Source: JAGQYH01 sp041393015 (GTDB taxonomy: Bacteria; Bacteroidota; Bacteroidia; Chitinophagales; JADIYW01). Taken from it: 64,000 nucleotides of DNA. Where the stretch lies: the NCBI GenBank assembly GCA_041393015.1, contig JAWKKV010000004.1:310001-374000 (forward strand), in the 5' to 3' direction. A program made the position numbers and the translations under genes. Shown here in pieces: positions 35,779-43,840 of this stretch. Under the pieces are notes generated by a model, which was not told the origin of the DNA, ran no database searches, and worked only from the letters and a program-made list of their open reading frames with translations. Each line of letters starts with the position of its first letter. Position 1 is the stretch's first letter.

Positions 35779-35859
35779 AGGTTTAAATATTACTTGGAAG
35801 GAAGTATCGATCCAGATAAACGATTGGAGAATGCAGATTTAAAGAATATTGAAGTTTAA
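35779..35859 (+). pseudogene. Possible gene remnant (C-terminal fragment)
   Basis: An open stretch ends at the TAA at 35857-35859 and reads RRFKYYLEGSIDPDKRLENA, then DLKNIEV. The biased residue choice looks protein-like, but there is no start codon and a stop at 35773. It could be the tail of a decayed gene. The rest of this 228-base gap holds TGGATATTCGG-type low-complexity sequence. Confidence 0.25.
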
Positions 35860-35866
35860 AAATAAT

Positions 35867-36439
35867 CTACGACAACATCTTCATCACCAATGCTTCCAGT
35901 AAAACAATCAACTGTTCCGGCTTAAATTTTCGCCAAGGAACGTCATTGTATTTTTCTCCAAAATGAATGTATTGATTGATGCCTTCGTTTTGCCATTCTT
36001 CTAAAACATGTTCTCGCATATTTATCGCCATAATCCAACCGCCTTCATCAATAATATCATCGTACCATTCTTCGTAGTAATCGTCTCCATCTAAATGAAT
36101 ATTCAACACATTTTCTCCAATCAATACAAAGCGATTAATGCCATTCAAAATAAATTGATCTATGACATCTCTTTTCAAAAACATGATGTCGTTATTGATG
36201 CTATCGTTCCATTCTCCAATAAATTCTAAGATGGCATAACCTTCTATGTAATCGGCAAACAAAACCTTTGTGTATAGGGTTTCTGAGCCAAAACCATCCC
36301 ATTGAGGATGAATATAATAGTTGTAAATTTTGGTAGAATAATTGAATTCATCATATTCTTTTCCATAGAAAGGAGAACCTTCGTCTTCTTCGGAAACGTA
36401 CTGATCTTGCCAGTTGTAAAAGGGTTCTAATTCATGCAT
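35867..36439 (-). CDS. Conserved hypothetical acidic protein
   Basis: A 190-residue, acidic, aromatic-rich soluble protein with no signal peptide or TM segment and no motif I recognise. It has NYYIHPQWDGFGSETLY in the first half and late DDIIDEGGWIMAINMREHVL. The start is supported by an unusually good Shine-Dalgarno, AAGGAG (complement of 36446-36451), 6 bases before the ATG at 36439, which is rare in this phylum. The 292-base upstream region carries two small palindromes. Confidence 0.7.
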   Translation of the reverse strand: MHELEPFYNWQDQYVSEEDEGSPFYGKEYDEFNYSTKIYNYYIHPQWDGFGSETLYTKVLFADYIEGYAILEFIGEWNDSINNDIMFLKRDVIDQFILNGINRFVLIGENVLNIHLDGDDYYEEWYDDIIDEGGWIMAINMREHVLEEWQNEGINQYIHFGEKYNDVPWRKFKPEQLIVLLEALVMKMLS

Positions 36440-36552
36440 TCGTTGCTCCTTGTTTTAAATGCTTTTTTTTGAAATATACTCGTTTTTTAATAAAACGGTT
36501 ACTTTTTTCTAAAACATATTATGCGAATGAAAAGTTTTTCAAAGCAGTAACG

Positions 36553-36565
36553 ATAACACTGTTAT
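36553..36565. promoter_or_regulatory. Small palindromes upstream of the 190-residue gene
   Basis: ATAACA-C-TGTTAT is a perfect 13-base palindrome about 115 bases before the ATG at 36439. A second, CAAGCG-AGA-CGCTTG, lies at 36593-36607. Either could be an operator or part of a dispersed repeat. The rest of the 36440-36731 gap shows nothing else. Confidence 0.35.
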
Positions 36566-36731
36566 ATGATGAAATGTTTTGAGATTGATATCCAAGCGAG
36601 ACGCTTGAATCAAGGGATGAATTTTAGGATTGAATAAAGCAAGGGGAATATAATCCAAACCATATCTTATTAAAGTCGTATCAACTAAAATTCCATATAT
36701 CCAAAACTACTTACTACACTTACCTTACTTA

Positions 36732-37535
36732 CTAACCTTCCCCCTCAATAGCTTTTCTAACACTTCCTGCCGCCAAAAGTTTTTCTTTCGCAGCTTCTTT
36801 TGAAATGTTTAATGCCTCCATCACCATGATACTTCCTCTTTCCACCAGCTTATCATTGCTCAATTGCATGTCCACCATTTTATTGCCTTTTACACGACCA
36901 AGTTTGATCATAACAGAAGTGCTGATCATATTCAAGGCGAGTTTTTGGGCTGTGCCGGATTTCATTCTGGTGCTTCCGGTGACAAACTCAGGTCCAACCA
37001 ATATTTCAATGGGGTGATGAGCTACTTTTGCCATTGGACTATTAGCATTACAAGTAATACAACCTGTAATGATATTATTTTCTTGTGCGGTTTTTAAGGC
37101 ACCAATTACGTAAGGTGTTGTTCCGGAAGCGGCAATGCCAATCACCACATCGTTATTGGAAATATTAAATTCCAATAGATCTTTCCAACCTTGTTCTGTA
37201 TCGTCTTCAGCAAATTCTACTGCTTTTCTGATGGCTTTGTCACCGCCAGCCATAATGCCGATTACTAAATCATGACTTACGCCAAATGTTGGAGGACATT
37301 CAGATGCATCTACAATTCCTAAACGACCACTAGTGCCGGCACCAATATAAAATAAACGTCCACCACTTAACATTTTATCGGTGATATCATTTACCAAAAG
37401 TTCAATTTTAGGGATCAATTTTTCAACGGCAAGAGCTACTTTTTTATCTTCTGAATTGATATTTTGCAACAATTCCAATGTGCTCATTTTTTCAAGATGA
37501 TCGTAGTTGGAAGAAGATTCAGTAATTCTACTCAT
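36732..37535 (-). CDS. murQ: N-acetylmuramic acid 6-phosphate etherase
   Basis: Cleaves the lactyl ether of MurNAc-6-phosphate to GlcNAc-6-phosphate during peptidoglycan recycling. The 267-residue SIS-domain protein has RLFYIGAGTSGRLGIVDASE, with the ECPPTFG segment bearing the catalytic Glu region, GDKAIRKAVEFAEDD, IAASGTTPYVIGAL and VGPEFVTGSTRMKSGTAQK. Its start overlaps the 3' end of the upstream sugar kinase by 8 bases, linking phosphorylation and ether cleavage in one unit. Confidence 0.95.
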   Translation of the reverse strand: MSRITESSSNYDHLEKMSTLELLQNINSEDKKVALAVEKLIPKIELLVNDITDKMLSGGRLFYIGAGTSGRLGIVDASECPPTFGVSHDLVIGIMAGGDKAIRKAVEFAEDDTEQGWKDLLEFNISNNDVVIGIAASGTTPYVIGALKTAQENNIITGCITCNANSPMAKVAHHPIEILVGPEFVTGSTRMKSGTAQKLALNMISTSVMIKLGRVKGNKMVDMQLSNDKLVERGSIMVMEALNISKEAAKEKLLAAGSVRKAIEGEG

Positions 37536-38382
37536 GGGAAAAATTTTGGTGATAATCTCTTAATTGTTGAATAGGTCGTTGTGCAAAATTACCTAACTGC
37601 AATTCATATTTATGGCAAATCTTATCCAATACATCTTGATAAAAGAATGCAATCGAACCCGTAAAGTGAATGGGAACGTTTTTACTTTCTTCGTAAATTA
37701 ATACGTGAAGTTTAAAGAACTCATCAAAGCTGTTTTCCAACAAGTCTTCTACGTATTTATTAGATCTGAATTGCTCTAAGGAGCCACAAAATGAGGCTAA
37801 ATATCTATTGGCATTGGGTTGACTATAGACCTTATTAAAGATTTTTGCTTTGGATAGATTTAACTCATCTTTATAATACAGCATCAATTCGTCCGGCATA
37901 TTGCCATATAAAAAGTCGGCTACTAATTTTTTACCAATATAAGCGCCACTGCCTTCGTCGCCAAGAATATAGCCTAAAGCATCGCTCTTTTTAATTAAGT
38001 CTTTTCCATCAAAATAAACAGAATTAGCACCGGTTCCTAAAATGCAGGCAATACCCGGCTCTACGCCACACAATGCTCTTGCAGCGCCCATAATATCATG
38101 ATTAACATGTATGCGACCCGCATTAAATATTTGCTTTAATTGATCGCCAACAATCTTGTTGTTTTGTTTAGAAGAGCATCCGGCACCATAGAAATAAACA
38201 TGGCTGATAGGAATATGTTGAATAGGGTTTGGAATCTCTTTATGGAGCATTTCATTGATCCAATCTGAGGTTTGCACTTGTGGGTTGATGCCTTTAGTTT
38301 TAAAGAATTTAGCATTCTTATCACCCTTGTCTAATAAACACCAATCTGTTTTGGTAGATCCGCTGTCAGCAATTAAAATCAT
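37528..38382 (-). CDS. BadF/BadG-type N-acetyl amino-sugar kinase
   Basis: A 284-residue kinase of the ASKHA fold: ILIADSGSTKTDWCLL (phosphate 1 loop), GAGCSSKQN, CILGTGANSVYFDG (phosphate 2) and LGDEGSGAYIGKKL. This is the GlcNAc kinase/MurK-type group. The 8-base overlap with murQ suggests that it phosphorylates MurNAc and/or GlcNAc to feed the etherase. The exact sugar cannot be told from sequence. Confidence 0.88.
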   Translation of the reverse strand: MILIADSGSTKTDWCLLDKGDKNAKFFKTKGINPQVQTSDWINEMLHKEIPNPIQHIPISHVYFYGAGCSSKQNNKIVGDQLKQIFNAGRIHVNHDIMGAARALCGVEPGIACILGTGANSVYFDGKDLIKKSDALGYILGDEGSGAYIGKKLVADFLYGNMPDELMLYYKDELNLSKAKIFNKVYSQPNANRYLASFCGSLEQFRSNKYVEDLLENSFDEFFKLHVLIYEESKNVPIHFTGSIAFFYQDVLDKICHKYELQLGNFAQRPIQQLRDYHQNFSHE

Positions 38383-38464
38383 GGCTGCTAAGATGGAGAA
38401 TTTTTCGGAATCTCAAGGCTTCTAAAATCTAAATTAGTAATATTATATTCTAAAATAAATAGAA

Positions 38465-39115
38465 ATGGCATATACAGCATTAATTGCAGGAGCATCAGGT
38501 TTGGTTGGCGGAAATTGTTTACAGCTATTGTTAGATGATAAAGAGTGTACTAAAGTAATTAGCATTGGAAGACGAGTTTTGGATATTAAACACGCTAAGT
38601 TGCAACAAGAAACTATTGATTTTGAAAAGCTGGCTGATCATGCTAATTTGTTTGATGTTGATCAGGTGTATTGCTGTTTAGGGACCACTATCAAGACTGC
38701 AGGTTCAAAGGAAAATTTTAGAAAAGTTGATTTCGACTTTCCATTAAATATTGCTGAAGTAGCGGAAGGGTCAGCAAAAGTTTTTTCTATTATAACAGCA
38801 CAAGGATCAGATGCAAAATCACCAATTTTTTATAATAAAGTGAAAGGACAATTAGAAGATGCTTTGCAAGCTTTACAGATTGATAAAATCAATATCATTC
38901 AACCAGCTTTACTTTTAGGTTCAAGAGATGAAAGTAGACCTGGAGAAACAATAGCACAAGGACTTTTTAAATTAATCAACCCTTTGTTTCGAGGGTCAAT
39001 GAAAAAATATAAAGGCATTCCTGTTGAACAAGTAGCCAAAGCAATGGTTACTCTAGCTAAAGAAGGCAAAACTGGTTATCATAAATACTCAAGCGATCAA
39101 CTTTGGGAGTATTGA
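38465..39115 (+). CDS. NAD(P)-binding Rossmann protein (atypical SDR)
   Basis: A 216-residue protein starting MAYTALIAGASGLVGGNCLQL, the glycine-rich dinucleotide-binding loop GASGLVG, followed by YCCLGTTIKTAGSKENFRKV. A YNKVKGQLEDAL segment supplies the Tyr-x-x-x-Lys pair. This is the oxidoreductase HTATIP2-like/atypical SDR group. The substrate is unknown. It is 63 bases upstream of a classical SDR on the same strand, possibly one unit. Confidence 0.83.
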   Translation: MAYTALIAGASGLVGGNCLQLLLDDKECTKVISIGRRVLDIKHAKLQQETIDFEKLADHANLFDVDQVYCCLGTTIKTAGSKENFRKVDFDFPLNIAEVAEGSAKVFSIITAQGSDAKSPIFYNKVKGQLEDALQALQIDKINIIQPALLLGSRDESRPGETIAQGLFKLINPLFRGSMKKYKGIPVEQVAKAMVTLAKEGKTGYHKYSSDQLWEY

Positions 39116-39178
39116 AGAAGCTAGAAGTCGGATGTTGGAAAACTTGAAAGCAAAACTTATCAATTCTAAAAAAATAAA

Positions 39179-40090
39179 ATGTCATCATTTAATATAAACG
39201 AAGTGCCCTCTCAAAAAGGAAGAATTGCTATAGTAACCGGTGCCAATATTGGTTTAGGATATGAAACAGCTTTAGTCTTTGCCGAGAAGGAAATGACAGT
39301 AATTCTAGCGTGTCGTAATTTGCAAAAAGCAGAAAAGGCAAAGAAGGATATGCTCGAGAAAGTGCCCAATGCTAATGTAGACATTATTGAAATTGATTTG
39401 AGTAAATTGAATTCCGTGAGAGCATTTGCTAAAAGTTTTCTTGAAAAATATAATCAGTTAGATCTGCTAGTCAACAATGCCGGAGTAATGGTGCCGCCAT
39501 ACACGAAAACAGAAGATGGTTTCGAATTACAATTGGGAGCTAATCACCTTGGACACTTTTTATTGACCGGATTATTGTTAGATACTATTTTAAAAACACC
39601 GCAATCAAGAATTGTTTCTTTAAGCTCTTTGGCGCACAAACAAGGAAAGATAAATTTTGATGACTTACAAAGTGAAGCAAATTATTCAAAGATGGGCGCC
39701 TACAATCAAAGTAAGCTTGCCTGTTTGATGTATGCTTATGAGTTACAAAGAAGATTGGAAAAAGCAGGAGAGAAAACAATTTCAGTAGCCGCTCATCCGG
39801 GATTATCTACTACTAATCTAGATCAGCATTTACCTGCATTAATAGCAAAAGTATTGATTCCAATTTTAAAAGCGACTGTTGCGCAATCTCCAAAAGCAGG
39901 AGCAGAGCCAACCTTGTATGCTGCTCTAGGAAAAAATGTTAGTGGAGGTGATTATTTTGGACCTGGTGGATTTGGAGAATATAGCGGAAGAGCTAAAAAA
40001 GTGTCGTCGACTAAGCTTTCACATAATACCGAAATTGCCAAAAGACTTTGGGAAGTTTCTGAGCAATTGACGAGTATCTCGTATTTATAA
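39179..40090 (+). CDS. Short-chain dehydrogenase (retinol dehydrogenase-like)
   Basis: A 303-residue SDR. Cofactor loop TGANIGLGYETA, NNAGVMVPP, structural Ser in VSLSSLAHKQG and catalytic YNQSK (Y-x-x-x-K). The sequence resembles retinol dehydrogenase/WW-domain oxidoreductase-like SDRs, which act on alcohols and ketones of lipids. The acceptor here is unknown. It ends next to a bidirectional hairpin (40094-40124). Confidence 0.88.
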   Translation: MSSFNINEVPSQKGRIAIVTGANIGLGYETALVFAEKEMTVILACRNLQKAEKAKKDMLEKVPNANVDIIEIDLSKLNSVRAFAKSFLEKYNQLDLLVNNAGVMVPPYTKTEDGFELQLGANHLGHFLLTGLLLDTILKTPQSRIVSLSSLAHKQGKINFDDLQSEANYSKMGAYNQSKLACLMYAYELQRRLEKAGEKTISVAAHPGLSTTNLDQHLPALIAKVLIPILKATVAQSPKAGAEPTLYAALGKNVSGGDYFGPGGFGEYSGRAKKVSSTKLSHNTEIAKRLWEVSEQLTSISYL

Positions 40091-40093
40091 AAG

Positions 40094-40124
40094 AAACCGC
40101 AACTCTAAACTAGAATTGCGGTTT
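40094..40124. terminator. Hairpin between convergent genes
   Basis: AAACCGCAA (40094-40102) pairs with TTGCGGTTT (40116-40124), with a further CTA/TAG pairing inside. On the - strand it is followed by CTTTTAT, so it best suits the lipoprotein gene, but it could serve both. Confidence 0.75.
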
Positions 40125-40145
40125 ACAAGCAGAGATATATCTTAA

Positions 40146-41198
40146 TTACGGAAGTGTAATGGTTACTATTTCATTTTTGGTGGTAGTGTAGTTATAAACT
40201 GATGCTACAATTTGATTGCCATAAGTGAGTGTGAATCCTCTAAATGAATAGGTGTCATTTTTCGAGATATCATAAGCGGCTACCGCTTTAAAAGGATTTA
40301 AACTGTATTTGTGTATAGTGCTATTTCCTGCGATATATAAATACTCATCATCCACATCTAGTCCATCTAATAACTGAGTTCCTAACTCTATTTTGTTTCC
40401 CCACTTTTGTCCAACAAAATCCCATTTTCTAATGTCTTCATAAAACGAGCCATAAAGAACAGTTTCGTTAGAACCCATGTGGTATATGCTTCCGAATTGA
40501 TAAGGCATTAATACAGTGCTCTTTTTTTCTAAAGTATTAGCATTAAACTCAAACATGTGATCATTTGGATTACCCCAATCGTATACCCAAAACTCATTGC
40601 TACCTACATATTCAATATTGTCATTGTAACCTAAAGTAGTAGTGTTTGCAGGTGCGATGGCAATATCTGTTGTGCTAAAATTTTGAAGATCGATTTTTGT
40701 GATTACATAATTCCCGTCAAGATTTCTATGACCATCAGTATATACTGTGCCATTATAGTAAGTCATATCTTCAATTCTATCCATTGAAAATGATGCTTGT
40801 TGAATTTTAGTTATTGGATTGACCGTGGTTACCCATTCTTCAGCAGTAGGAGTAGAAGCTTCAACAATAAGTACATATTTATCTCCTGTACCACTGTTAA
40901 TCGTTAATTTGTTTCCTTCCCATGCAATAGAAAATTGCGTGGATGTATTATAAACCGTAATGAGCGTGTCATTTACTTGCTCATATGGAATGTCATATCT
41001 TGCTCGAGTGCCGTAAACATCATATTCTCCTAATAGGGAGATAGTAGAGTTATCAATATAGGCTGTTTTGTAGTAATTTACCGGTGTTTCTAAAACTATG
41101 TATCTGCCTTGAATATCTCCTGAAGGTGATACTGCATCATCTTTTGAGCAAGAGAATAGGGTTGTGATGGTAATTAATAATAAGAATATTTTTTTCAT
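40146..41198 (-). CDS. Lipoprotein, probably beta-propeller
   Basis: A 350-residue lipoprotein from the ATG at 41198: signal MKKIFLLLITITTLFSC with the acylated Cys at residue 17; an upstream in-frame start at 41255 would bury it. An N-terminal lipocalin-like or beta-sandwich part (about 30-120) precedes repeated strand units such as MTYYNGTVYTDGHRN and DEYLYIAGNSTIHKYSL, which look like propeller blades. No enzymatic motif is visible. Confidence 0.7.
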   Translation of the reverse strand: MKKIFLLLITITTLFSCSKDDAVSPSGDIQGRYIVLETPVNYYKTAYIDNSTISLLGEYDVYGTRARYDIPYEQVNDTLITVYNTSTQFSIAWEGNKLTINSGTGDKYVLIVEASTPTAEEWVTTVNPITKIQQASFSMDRIEDMTYYNGTVYTDGHRNLDGNYVITKIDLQNFSTTDIAIAPANTTTLGYNDNIEYVGSNEFWVYDWGNPNDHMFEFNANTLEKKSTVLMPYQFGSIYHMGSNETVLYGSFYEDIRKWDFVGQKWGNKIELGTQLLDGLDVDDEYLYIAGNSTIHKYSLNPFKAVAAYDISKNDTYSFRGFTLTYGNQIVASVYNYTTTKNEIVTITLP

Positions 41199-41318
41199 GA
41201 CTTTATTTTTTATTGTTTGATAGTAAATCACTTCACCTAATAATTTGTTACCCATCTTTATTTTATTAACTTATAGCATTGAATAGATTTACGAAATAAC
41301 ACGAAAACTAGAATTCCT

Positions 41319-41573
41319 ATGAATGCTTCAAAAAAATATGAGCCAATAAATTGCAGCTTATATGATTACCTAGAAATGTGGTCAATCAAGAAAATACCGG
41401 TTCATATTCATTACCAAGAAGGAGATAACTCACAAATGGTTGAGCATGATTTTATTTTTGACCTTCAAACAAAAAACAAAGAGGAATTTGTCTTTTTAAA
41501 CTCCGGAAAGGTGATTCGCTTAGATAATATTATAAGAATCAACGAAATAGATTTTACGGTAAGAAGTTGCTAA
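41319..41573 (+). CDS. Rof-like Rho-binding antiterminator family protein
   Basis: An 84-residue protein. It starts YEPINCSLYDYLEMW, close to the YxPINCxxYDxLE start of E. coli Rof, and ends in GKVIRLDNIIRIN as in the Rof Sm-like barrel. Rof binds Rho and inhibits termination. The spacing of strands is consistent over the whole length. Similarity is judged by eye, so function is inferred. Its stop overlaps that of the convergent lipoprotein gene by 4 bases. Confidence 0.65.
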   Translation: MNASKKYEPINCSLYDYLEMWSIKKIPVHIHYQEGDNSQMVEHDFIFDLQTKNKEEFVFLNSGKVIRLDNIIRINEIDFTVRSC

Positions 41574-42361
41574 GCACCTATAATGGCAAGTTGTTCGCCA
41601 TTCAACCACTTTTTCATTAATGAAGGATTATTTGAAACGGAGCCAATATAGTAAACATCGCTCCACATAAAGGCATCAGATTTTTCTGCCAGCTCTGCTA
41701 TTACAGCTCCAGGAGTTAGAAAAGTAGAATGAAGAAAATAGACTTCTCTATCTTTTAAAAATAGAAAACCAACGTGATTGCTTAATCCCACAACATATAA
41801 TCCTTCCTCTAGATTAGACTTAAGTTCTTCTAGCATTTTAATCTTATCAGGATTACTGTAACTGTAAATTTTAGTGTCGCAAGCCAATGATTTTACAATA
41901 TTTAAAGAAGCTTGTTGAGCTAGTTTAAATCGATTAACTTTTACATCAAAGTGGCGAAGTGTTGTTGAAACGAAATAGCCGCAAGCAATTACTCCTTCAT
42001 TCGGACGGTCTGTATGTCCATTAAAATCCCAAGTGGTGCCATACCAGTAAGGAATTATTTCATTTACTAAAGCGTGACAAAAATACTGACCTACGGAATC
42101 TATGCTTATTTGCGATTGATTAAAAGCATTGTTGTGTGCAATTTTTTGGCTAGCTATAAGCGTTAATGTAGAATCATAATGCAGCTTTCCGGCATTGGTT
42201 TCAAAGGGGAATTTGTCTTTTTTGTCGGGAAGGAGTTCCTTGATGAAACTAATGGTTTTCCTTTCTTGAATAGCATTAGTATCAACAGCATCATTTTGAT
42301 TGGATTGACATTTAGTCAATGCTGTAACGACTAGGAAAAGAATAAACAACCTCATTTCCAT
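41570..42361 (-). CDS. Lipoprotein with Cys-His hydrolase-like (NlpC/P60-type) core
   Basis: A 263-residue lipoprotein: MEMRLFILFLVVTALTKC, acylated Cys at 18 (an alternative ATG two codons in is equally possible). YWYGTTWDFNGHTDRP precedes the candidate nucleophile C127 in IACGYFVSTTL, and H196 in LSNHVGFLFL is the candidate general base, as in NlpC/P60 and CHAP-like cysteine hydrolases. A peptidoglycan or peptide substrate is likely for a lipoprotein of this fold, but unproven. Confidence 0.65.
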   Translation of the reverse strand: MEMRLFILFLVVTALTKCQSNQNDAVDTNAIQERKTISFIKELLPDKKDKFPFETNAGKLHYDSTLTLIASQKIAHNNAFNQSQISIDSVGQYFCHALVNEIIPYWYGTTWDFNGHTDRPNEGVIACGYFVSTTLRHFDVKVNRFKLAQQASLNIVKSLACDTKIYSYSNPDKIKMLEELKSNLEEGLYVVGLSNHVGFLFLKDREVYFLHSTFLTPGAVIAELAEKSDAFMWSDVYYIGSVSNNPSLMKKWLNGEQLAIIGA

Positions 42362-42421
42362 TACATACGGAAATAGGTGTTGGTTTAGTATAGAATTGGA
42401 TGATTTAAACTTTTAAAATAA

Positions 42422-42490
42422 AACCACTAAGTGCACAAGGAATCCGCTAAGATCACGAAGAACCGCAATAACTTTGTGCCCTTTGTGGTT
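42422..42490. repeat. Imperfect inverted repeat element
   Basis: AACCACTAAGTGCACAAGG (42422-42440) is matched by CTTTGTGCCCTTTGTGGTT (42472-42490) with 16 of 19 complementary positions. Between them lies ATCCGCTAAGATCACGAAG, a further variant of the same word. This is a dispersed-repeat-like element in the 191-base gap. Confidence 0.65.
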
Positions 42491-42552
42491 AAACAATTGA
42501 ATAATTGTGGTACAATGCAGTTGCAGATAAAAAAAACAACAACTTCTTGAAC

Positions 42553-43746
42553 TTATGCCAACTTCGCCAAAGCAGTTTTAATCCTTTTAAAAGCTTCTTT
42601 TAAATTCTCTTCTGATGAAGCGTACGAAATTCTGATACTCTCTGGTGTTCCGAAAGGTGTTCCTGCAACTGTTGCCACCAAGGCTTCATTTAACAAGAAC
42701 ATACACATATCGTCGCTGTCTTTTATTACTTCACCATTGTAAGTTTTACCAAAATAGGCACTAACATCAGGGAATACATAAAAAGCACCATCTGGATTGT
42801 TAGATTTTACACCAGGAATGTCATTTAAAAGTGCCACAACCATATCTCTACGTTTTTTGAAAGCATCACGCATATCGTAAGTAGGTTGTAGATCTTGTGT
42901 TAACGCTGCGATGGTTGCTCTTTGTGCAATAGAACAGGTAGCAGAGGTAAATTGTCCTTGTAATTTTGTGCAAGCTTTAGCAATAAATAAAGGAGCAGCA
43001 ATATATCCAATTCTCCAACCAGTCATCGCAAAACCTTTCGCTTGACCGTTCACGATCACTACTCTGTCTTTGATGCTATCAAATTGAGCAATAGATTCAT
43101 GTTTGCCAACATAATTGATGTATTCGTAGATTTCATCAGAAATAACATATACATGAGGATGTCTTTCAATTACTTCTGCAATAGCTGCTAATTCTTCTTT
43201 TGAATACACTGAACCCGCTGGGTTAGAAGGAGAAGAATACACTAAAAATTTAGTTTTAGGAGTAATAGCAGCTTCAATTTGTGCAGCAGTTACTTTAAAA
43301 TTATCTTCAACAGTAGTATAAATAGGAATATAGGTAGCGCCAGTCATTACTACTTGCTCAGGATAGGTAACCCAAAATGGAGCAGGTAAGATTACTTCAT
43401 CACCTTCATCTAAGAAACTCAACATTAAATTGGCTAAAGATTGCTTAGCCCCTGTAGAAACCACAATTTGTTCAGGTTTATAGTCTAAACCATTGTCTCT
43501 TTTCAATTTTAAGCAAATAGCCTCTCTTAAATCTAAATAACCTGGTACAGGAGGATAAGAGTCAAAACCTTGATCAATAGCATCTTTAGCGGCTTGATGG
43601 ATATGCTCAGGAGCATTGAAATCCGGCTCACCTAAGCTTAAACTAATAATGTCTTTGCCTTGTGCCTTTAATTCTCGGCTTAAATTGGCCATTTTAAGGG
43701 TAGCCGATTCAGATAAACGATTTAATGTTTGTGAAGTCTTTAACAT
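42553..43746 (-). CDS. Aspartate aminotransferase-type PLP enzyme (class I)
   Basis: A 397-residue fold-type I aminotransferase of the bacterial I-gamma subgroup. It has SLGEPDFNAPEHI, YPPVPGYLDLREAI, STGAKQSLANL, SSPSNPAGSVYSKEE, D204 and Y207 in SDEIYEYI and the PLP lysine K237 in NGQAKGFAMTGWRIGY. Likely reaction: aspartate + 2-oxoglutarate to oxaloacetate + glutamate. The promoter region has a TATTTTTG box and two palindromes, one between the box and the start codon, suggesting control by a repressor. Confidence 0.93.
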   Translation of the reverse strand: MLKTSQTLNRLSESATLKMANLSRELKAQGKDIISLSLGEPDFNAPEHIHQAAKDAIDQGFDSYPPVPGYLDLREAICLKLKRDNGLDYKPEQIVVSTGAKQSLANLMLSFLDEGDEVILPAPFWVTYPEQVVMTGATYIPIYTTVEDNFKVTAAQIEAAITPKTKFLVYSSPSNPAGSVYSKEELAAIAEVIERHPHVYVISDEIYEYINYVGKHESIAQFDSIKDRVVIVNGQAKGFAMTGWRIGYIAAPLFIAKACTKLQGQFTSATCSIAQRATIAALTQDLQPTYDMRDAFKKRRDMVVALLNDIPGVKSNNPDGAFYVFPDVSAYFGKTYNGEVIKDSDDMCMFLLNEALVATVAGTPFGTPESIRISYASSEENLKEAFKRIKTALAKLA

Positions 43747-43750
43747 TTGC

Positions 43751-43766
43751 TTGAATTTAAATTCAA
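43751..43766. promoter_or_regulatory. Perfect 16-bp palindrome in the aminotransferase leader
   Basis: TTGAATTTAAATTCAA is its own reverse complement. It lies between the -7 box (43769-43776) and the ATG (43746), about where transcription starts, a typical repressor operator position. Confidence 0.5.
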
Positions 43767-43768
43767 TG

Positions 43769-43776
43769 CAAAAATA
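43769..43776 (-). promoter_or_regulatory. -7 box of the aminotransferase promoter (TATTTTTG)
   Basis: Exact TAnnTTTG match on the - strand, 22 bases before the ATG at 43746. Confidence 0.6.
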
Positions 43777-43803
43777 CGCAAGCCAATAAGTTGATGCTAG
43801 TGC

Positions 43804-43824
43804 TTAATTAAATAGTTTAATTAA
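43804..43824. promoter_or_regulatory. A/T-only inverted repeat
   Basis: TTAATTAAA-TAG-TTTAATTAA, perfect 9-base arms. It lies about 50 bases upstream of the likely aminotransferase transcription start, but also just after the stop of the outer-membrane gene at 43841, so it could be an operator or a weak terminator. Confidence 0.4.
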
Positions 43825-43840
43825 TTTATTGTGAACTAAA

